Shown: positions 5,371-8,370 of the stretch, piece after piece
How the letters are laid out: each line of letters starts with the position of its first letter
How positions within the stretch are numbered: position 1 is the first letter of the stretch
Source: Polyangiaceae bacterium
GTDB lineage: Bacteria > Myxococcota_A > Polyangia > Polyangiales > Polyangiaceae
DNA: 8,370 nucleotides
Direction of reading: 5' to 3'
Assembly (NCBI GenBank): GCA_025934595.1
Contig: JAICXU010000102.1
Location: forward strand, 1 to 8,370
The notes under the pieces: generated by a model
What the model was told of the DNA's origin: nothing
Database searches by the model: none
The model's input: only the letters and a program-made list of their open reading frames with translations
Made by a program: the position numbers and the translations under genes

Positions 5371-7536
5371 ATGTCCGCGCGGTTCGAAATCGTCTCCAGC
5401 TTCGAAGCGAAAGGCGATCAGCCTCAAGCCATTCGCGAGCTTTCGGAGGGTCTCGCGCGGAACGACAAGCACCAAGTGCTGCTCGGCATCACGGGCTCGG
5501 GCAAAACCTTCACGATCGCGAACGTGATCGAGTCATCGCAAAAACCGACGCTCATCATGGCGCCGAACAAGACGCTCGCCGCGCAGCTTTACGGCGAGAT
5601 GAAGGAGCTCTTTCCGAAGAACGCGGTGGAGTACTTCGTCAGCTACTACGACTACTACCAGCCCGAGGCATACGTCCCGTCGAGCGACACCTACATCGAC
5701 AAGGACGCGATCATCAACGACGCGATCGATCGCATGCGCCATGCAGCGACGCACGCGCTCCTTTCACGACGCGACGTCATCATCGTCGCGAGCGTGTCGT
5801 GCATTTACGGCATCGGATCGGCGGAGAGCTACCACGGCCTCTTGATCGATTTGAAGGTGGGCGAAGAGTTCCGGCGCGACAACTTGCTTCGCATGCTAGT
5901 CGACATCCAATACGAGCGAAATGACGTCGACTTCCACCGCGGCACGTTTCGCGTGCGTGGCGACGTCGTCGAGGTCTTTCCCGCATACGAGCAAGAGACC
6001 GCCATTCGCATCGAATTTTTCGGCGACACGGTGGAAGCGATCACGCCCGTCGATCCGCTGCGCGGTCGCGCGAAAGGCGAGCCCGTCCAAAGATACGCGA
6101 TTTACCCCGGATCGCACTACGTCACGCCGCAAGAGCAAATGCGCCGCGCCATCGCCGACATCCGCGACGAGCTCCGCGAGCGTCTCGATTTCTTCGACAA
6201 GTCCGGACGCTTCTTGGAGAAGCAACGCCTCGAGCAACGGACCCAATACGACATCGAGATGATGGAGCAGATGGGGTTCTGCCAGGGCATCGAAAATTAT
6301 TCGCGCCATCTCTCGGGCCGAAAAGCCGGCGACCCGCCGCCCACGCTCCTCGATTATTTCGCCGACGATTTCTTGATGATCATCGACGAGTCCCATCAAA
6401 CCGTTCCGCAAGTCGGTGCGATGTATCGCGGCGACCGGGCGCGCAAAGAGACGCTCGTCGAATACGGATTTCGCCTGCCGAGCGCGCTCGACAATCGGCC
6501 GCTCAAGTTCGAAGAGTGGGAAGGGAAGATCAAGAACTGCATCTACGTGTCGGCCACGCCGGGCGAGTACGAGGTGCAGAAGACGGCCGGCGTCGTCGTC
6601 GAGCAATTGATCCGCCCGACGGGGCTCACCGATCCGCAGATCGAGGTGCGCTCCGTCTCCGGACAAGTCGACGACCTCCACGCCGAAATCAAAAAACGCG
6701 TCGAGGTCGGCGAACGCGTGCTCTGCACCACGCTGACCAAGCGCATGGCCGAGGACCTCACCGACTACTATCGCGAGCTCGGCGTCCGCATTCGGTACCT
6801 GCATTCCGACATCGACACGCTCGAGCGCATCGACATTTTGCGCGACCTGCGCCTCGGTGAGTTCGACGTGCTCGTCGGCATCAACTTGCTCCGCGAAGGC
6901 TTGGATTTGCCGGAGGTGTCGCTCGTCGCGATCTTCGACGCCGACAAAGAAGGATTTTTGCGGAGCCCGCGCTCGCTCATCCAGACCATCGGTCGCGCCG
7001 CGCGAAACGTGAACGGTCGCGTGATCATGTACGCGGATCATCTCACCGACGCGATGAAGTACGCGATCAGCGAGACCGACCGACGCCGCGCGCTCCAGGA
7101 GAAATACAATCTCGAGCACGGCATCGTGCCCGCGACGATCGTCCGCGCGATCATGAACATCAATCCGGCGTCGGGCATCATCGACTATCTCAACATTCCG
7201 AAATACGGTCCGGGAACGCGTGGACCTGGTGACAAAGGAAAGCCCGCCGACAACGATCTCTCGGAGCAGATCCAAGCGATGCGTCTCGAGATGTTCGCGG
7301 CGGCGGAGAGCCTCGAGTTCGAAAAAGCGGCGCGCCTCCGCGACGAGCTGAAGAAGCTCGAAGCGCTCGCCGGAGGAACGTCGACCACGACCTCCGATCC
7401 TTACGAGCCGTACGGAAATTCGAAACGGGCATCGGGGCGCGCGCCGAAGAACAGCGCGCGCACGAAAAAATCCGGAATCACGATCTCCGGCGCCAAGACG
7501 ACGTCGCGCGGCAAGTCGCGCAAAATCAAGCCGTAA
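5371..7536 (+). CDS. uvrB: Excinuclease ABC subunit B
   Basis: UvrB receives damaged DNA from UvrA, verifies the lesion with its ATP-driven helicase fold and recruits UvrC for incision in nucleotide excision repair. The 721-residue product begins with the family-typical FEIVSSFEAKGDQPQAI, which fixes the start. Walker A GITGSGKT is at 39-46 (K45). The beta-hairpin tyrosines are in SYYDYYQPEAYVP (Y92, Y93, Y95, Y96). QGIENYSRHLSGR precedes Walker B DESH at 339-342, and helicase motifs V (VGINLLREGLDLPEV) and VI (QTIGRAARN, from residue 538) follow. A C-terminal UVR domain lies at about 631-666. After it comes a 55-residue tail rich in Lys, Arg, Ser, Thr and Gly that E. coli UvrB (673 residues) lacks. 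All key residues I checked are intact. The start codon has no strong ribosome site. Confidence 0.98.
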   Translation: MSARFEIVSSFEAKGDQPQAIRELSEGLARNDKHQVLLGITGSGKTFTIANVIESSQKPTLIMAPNKTLAAQLYGEMKELFPKNAVEYFVSYYDYYQPEAYVPSSDTYIDKDAIINDAIDRMRHAATHALLSRRDVIIVASVSCIYGIGSAESYHGLLIDLKVGEEFRRDNLLRMLVDIQYERNDVDFHRGTFRVRGDVVEVFPAYEQETAIRIEFFGDTVEAITPVDPLRGRAKGEPVQRYAIYPGSHYVTPQEQMRRAIADIRDELRERLDFFDKSGRFLEKQRLEQRTQYDIEMMEQMGFCQGIENYSRHLSGRKAGDPPPTLLDYFADDFLMIIDESHQTVPQVGAMYRGDRARKETLVEYGFRLPSALDNRPLKFEEWEGKIKNCIYVSATPGEYEVQKTAGVVVEQLIRPTGLTDPQIEVRSVSGQVDDLHAEIKKRVEVGERVLCTTLTKRMAEDLTDYYRELGVRIRYLHSDIDTLERIDILRDLRLGEFDVLVGINLLREGLDLPEVSLVAIFDADKEGFLRSPRSLIQTIGRAARNVNGRVIMYADHLTDAMKYAISETDRRRALQEKYNLEHGIVPATIVRAIMNINPASGIIDYLNIPKYGPGTRGPGDKGKPADNDLSEQIQAMRLEMFAAAESLEFEKAARLRDELKKLEALAGGTSTTTSDPYEPYGNSKRASGRAPKNSARTKKSGITISGAKTTSRGKSRKIKP

Positions 7537-7559
7537 GCCCGGCACCATGCGTGGCGCGA

Positions 7560-7601
7560 CGTTCACAGGCGAACGACCCGCCCGCCAGCGTCAACCTGTG
7601 A
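7560..7601. repeat. Overlapping inverted repeats after uvrB
   Basis: Two inverted repeats share bases. CGTTC-N6-GAACG spans 7560-7575, and TCACAGG (7563-7569) pairs with CCTGTGA (7595-7601) across a 25-base loop. Only one could form in RNA at a time. There is no T-run after either, so neither looks like an intrinsic terminator. They may be operator half-sites or chance. Confidence 0.3.
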
Positions 7602-7606
7602 CTCGG

Positions 7607-7632
7607 GTGCAACGCTGCACGCGTCGTGCACG
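7607..7632. repeat. Three-TGCA dyad cluster, candidate activator site
   Basis: GTGCA-ACGC-TGCAC (7607-7620) and TGCACG-CGT-CGTGCA (7616-7630) are two inverted repeats sharing the middle TGCAC. TGCA cores begin at 7608, 7616 and 7627, 8 and 11 bases apart. The cluster is 31 bases or more upstream of the sigma-54-like element, at about -82 to -57 of its predicted start site, where an enhancer-binding activator could sit. No T-run follows, so it is not a terminator on the + strand. Confidence 0.35.
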
Positions 7633-7662
7633 AAAACAGCGCAAAAATGGCCCGATTCACGC

Positions 7663-7678
7663 CGGCACGCGGCTTGCG
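7663..7678 (+). promoter_or_regulatory. Candidate sigma-54 (RpoN) promoter
   Basis: The element reads C-GGCACG-CGGC-TTGC-G. The sigma-54 consensus is TGGCACG-N4-TTGC followed by A or T. The GGCACG and TTGC blocks are complete, and the invariant GG (7664-7665) and GC (7676-7677) are exactly 10 bases apart. The outer T and the trailing A/T are missing. Transcription would begin near 7689, only about 4 bases before the lipoprotein ATG, which is unusually close and lowers confidence. Confidence 0.4.
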
Positions 7679-7692
7679 AAACGGGATGCATC

Positions 7693-8370
7693 ATGAGAAA
7701 TCTTGCTCTGCTTTCGCTGTTGGGGGCCGCGCTTCTTTCGGGTTGCACCGTGCGTTCGACGTCCACCGGCTCGAGCGGCTCGGGATCGTCTTCGAACGGA
7801 AATCCGACGATCTTGCATTCGTCGAGCTACGACGTCAGTCAGCTCCGCGCATCGATGAGCGCGCAAGCCGGAGACTCGACGGTGAAGATCTACGCCGCGC
7901 TTTTCGCCGACGATTCCAACGCGAACAACGCGGCCGTCTTGCTCGACGCGGGAGATTTCTTCACCGTACAAGTCGCGTCCGCCGATGCCGTCGTGCTCGT
8001 GCGCGAGCCGGCGGAAGATCCGAGCGACGTGCACTACACGGCCACGTTGCCCGCGCAGGCCGGCGCGCAAGATCTCACGATTGCTTTTCATCGCGCCGCG
8101 GGACGGCAAGACGCACCGAATACGCTCATCCACCTGCCCGATCCCTTCGAGATCGAAACGACGCCGCCTGTCTCGGTGAAAAAAGGATCGCCGCTCGACA
8201 TGCAGGTCTCGCAGGATCTCGGATCGCTCGCGGAGCTCGAGGTGACCGGCGCGTGTCTCGATACGAAACAGAACCCCGCTTCGTGGGTCGTGGTCGATTA
8301 CAACGACTCGGTCGCGATCGACACGAGCGCGCTCGTCTTCGCGGAAGGCGAGACGAGCGGATGCGACGTC
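7693..8370 (+). CDS. Predicted lipoprotein of unknown function, 3' partial
   Basis: An open frame of 226 codons runs from the ATG at 7693 off the right edge without a stop. MRNLALLSLLGAALLSGC is a short, textbook lipoprotein signal with lipobox L-S-G-C and lipidated C18. The +2 residue is Thr, so outer-membrane or surface placement is likely. A Ser/Gly/Asn-rich linker follows (about 22-37). The mature part alternates short polar and hydrophobic runs (KIYAALFADD, DFFTVQVASADAVVLV, HYTATLPAQ, LIHLPDPFEI), which suggests Ig-like beta-sandwich domains. C188 and C224 could pair. I do not recognise the family. A GGGA at 7683-7686 is a weak ribosome site 6 bases before the start. Upstream are a sigma-54-like element and a dyad cluster, so the gene may be under activator control. 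Confidence 0.85.
   Translation, partial: MRNLALLSLLGAALLSGCTVRSTSTGSSGSGSSSNGNPTILHSSSYDVSQLRASMSAQAGDSTVKIYAALFADDSNANNAAVLLDAGDFFTVQVASADAVVLVREPAEDPSDVHYTATLPAQAGAQDLTIAFHRAAGRQDAPNTLIHLPDPFEIETTPPVSVKKGSPLDMQVSQDLGSLAELEVTGACLDTKQNPASWVVVDYNDSVAIDTSALVFAEGETSGCDV

Noticed and set aside
5896..7566. 556-codon open frame on the - strand opposite uvrB
   Set aside because: It lies fully opposite strongly conserved uvrB sequence and has no motifs; its length follows from codon bias on the other strand.
7561..7574. LexA box (GTTC-N6-GAAC) near uvrB
   Set aside because: It lies after the gene, and the spacing does not fit the LexA boxes I know (GAAC-N4-GTTC or GTTC-N7-GTTC).
7563..7601. CRP-type site from TCACA and TGTGA halves
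   Set aside because: The halves are in the wrong order and 25 bases apart; a CRP site is TGTGA-N6-TCACA.
7616..7632. Rho-independent terminator for uvrB
   Set aside because: The 6-bp GC stem is followed by an A-rich run, not T, on the + strand.
1..8370. Mobile element, toxin-antitoxin pair or defence island
   Set aside because: No transposase, integrase, terminal repeats, CRISPR repeats or toxin-like small gene pairs are visible, and the recognised genes look chromosomal.

Overview
The window is high-GC DNA, roughly 63-65% by eye, packed with genes and rich in GCG/CGC/CGA codons. Two predicted lipoproteins of no well-known family, a DUF58/BatA-type von Willebrand operon, a HutF deiminase and many ATGA stop/start overlaps fit a Myxococcota (Polyangia-like) or related deltaproteobacterial chromosome. 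That assignment is inference, because no rRNA or other marker settles it. I see no tRNA, rRNA, CRISPR array, insertion sequence or phage gene. No stretch without a gene exceeds about 160 bases.

Left part (1-4364, + strand). Four genes run head to tail with overlapping or near-overlapping ends: the 3' end of a DUF58 (vWA-like) protein, a BatA-type membrane protein with a MIDAS-containing vWA domain, a small Slp-like outer-membrane lipoprotein, and a formimidoylglutamate deiminase (HutF). The stop/start overlaps suggest one polycistronic unit whose beginning, probably with a MoxR-type AAA+ ATPase, lies left of the window. A 13-codon open frame bridges the BatA-type gene and the lipoprotein gene.

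Middle (4374-5370). A beta-hydroxyacid dehydrogenase (HIBADH/GLYR family) lies on the - strand, tail to tail with hutF at a 9-bp spacing and divergent from uvrB. The short divergent region holds a perfect 17-bp palindrome (5335-5351), the strongest regulatory-looking element in the window.

Right part (5371-8370, + strand). A complete uvrB has all its helicase and damage-binding motifs plus an extra basic tail. A 156-bp intergenic region follows, with clustered inverted repeats and a sequence with the exact GG-N10-GC geometry of a sigma-54 promoter. The 5' part of a lipoprotein gene then runs off the window.

The genes do not form one pathway. They cover vWA/MoxR-type envelope or assembly functions, histidine catabolism, a dehydrogenase of unknown substrate, nucleotide excision repair and an unknown surface lipoprotein. 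I did not find a convincing new multi-gene system. The best leads are the divergent palindrome, the possible sigma-54-controlled lipoprotein, and a HutF trimmed at both ends of its composite beta domain.
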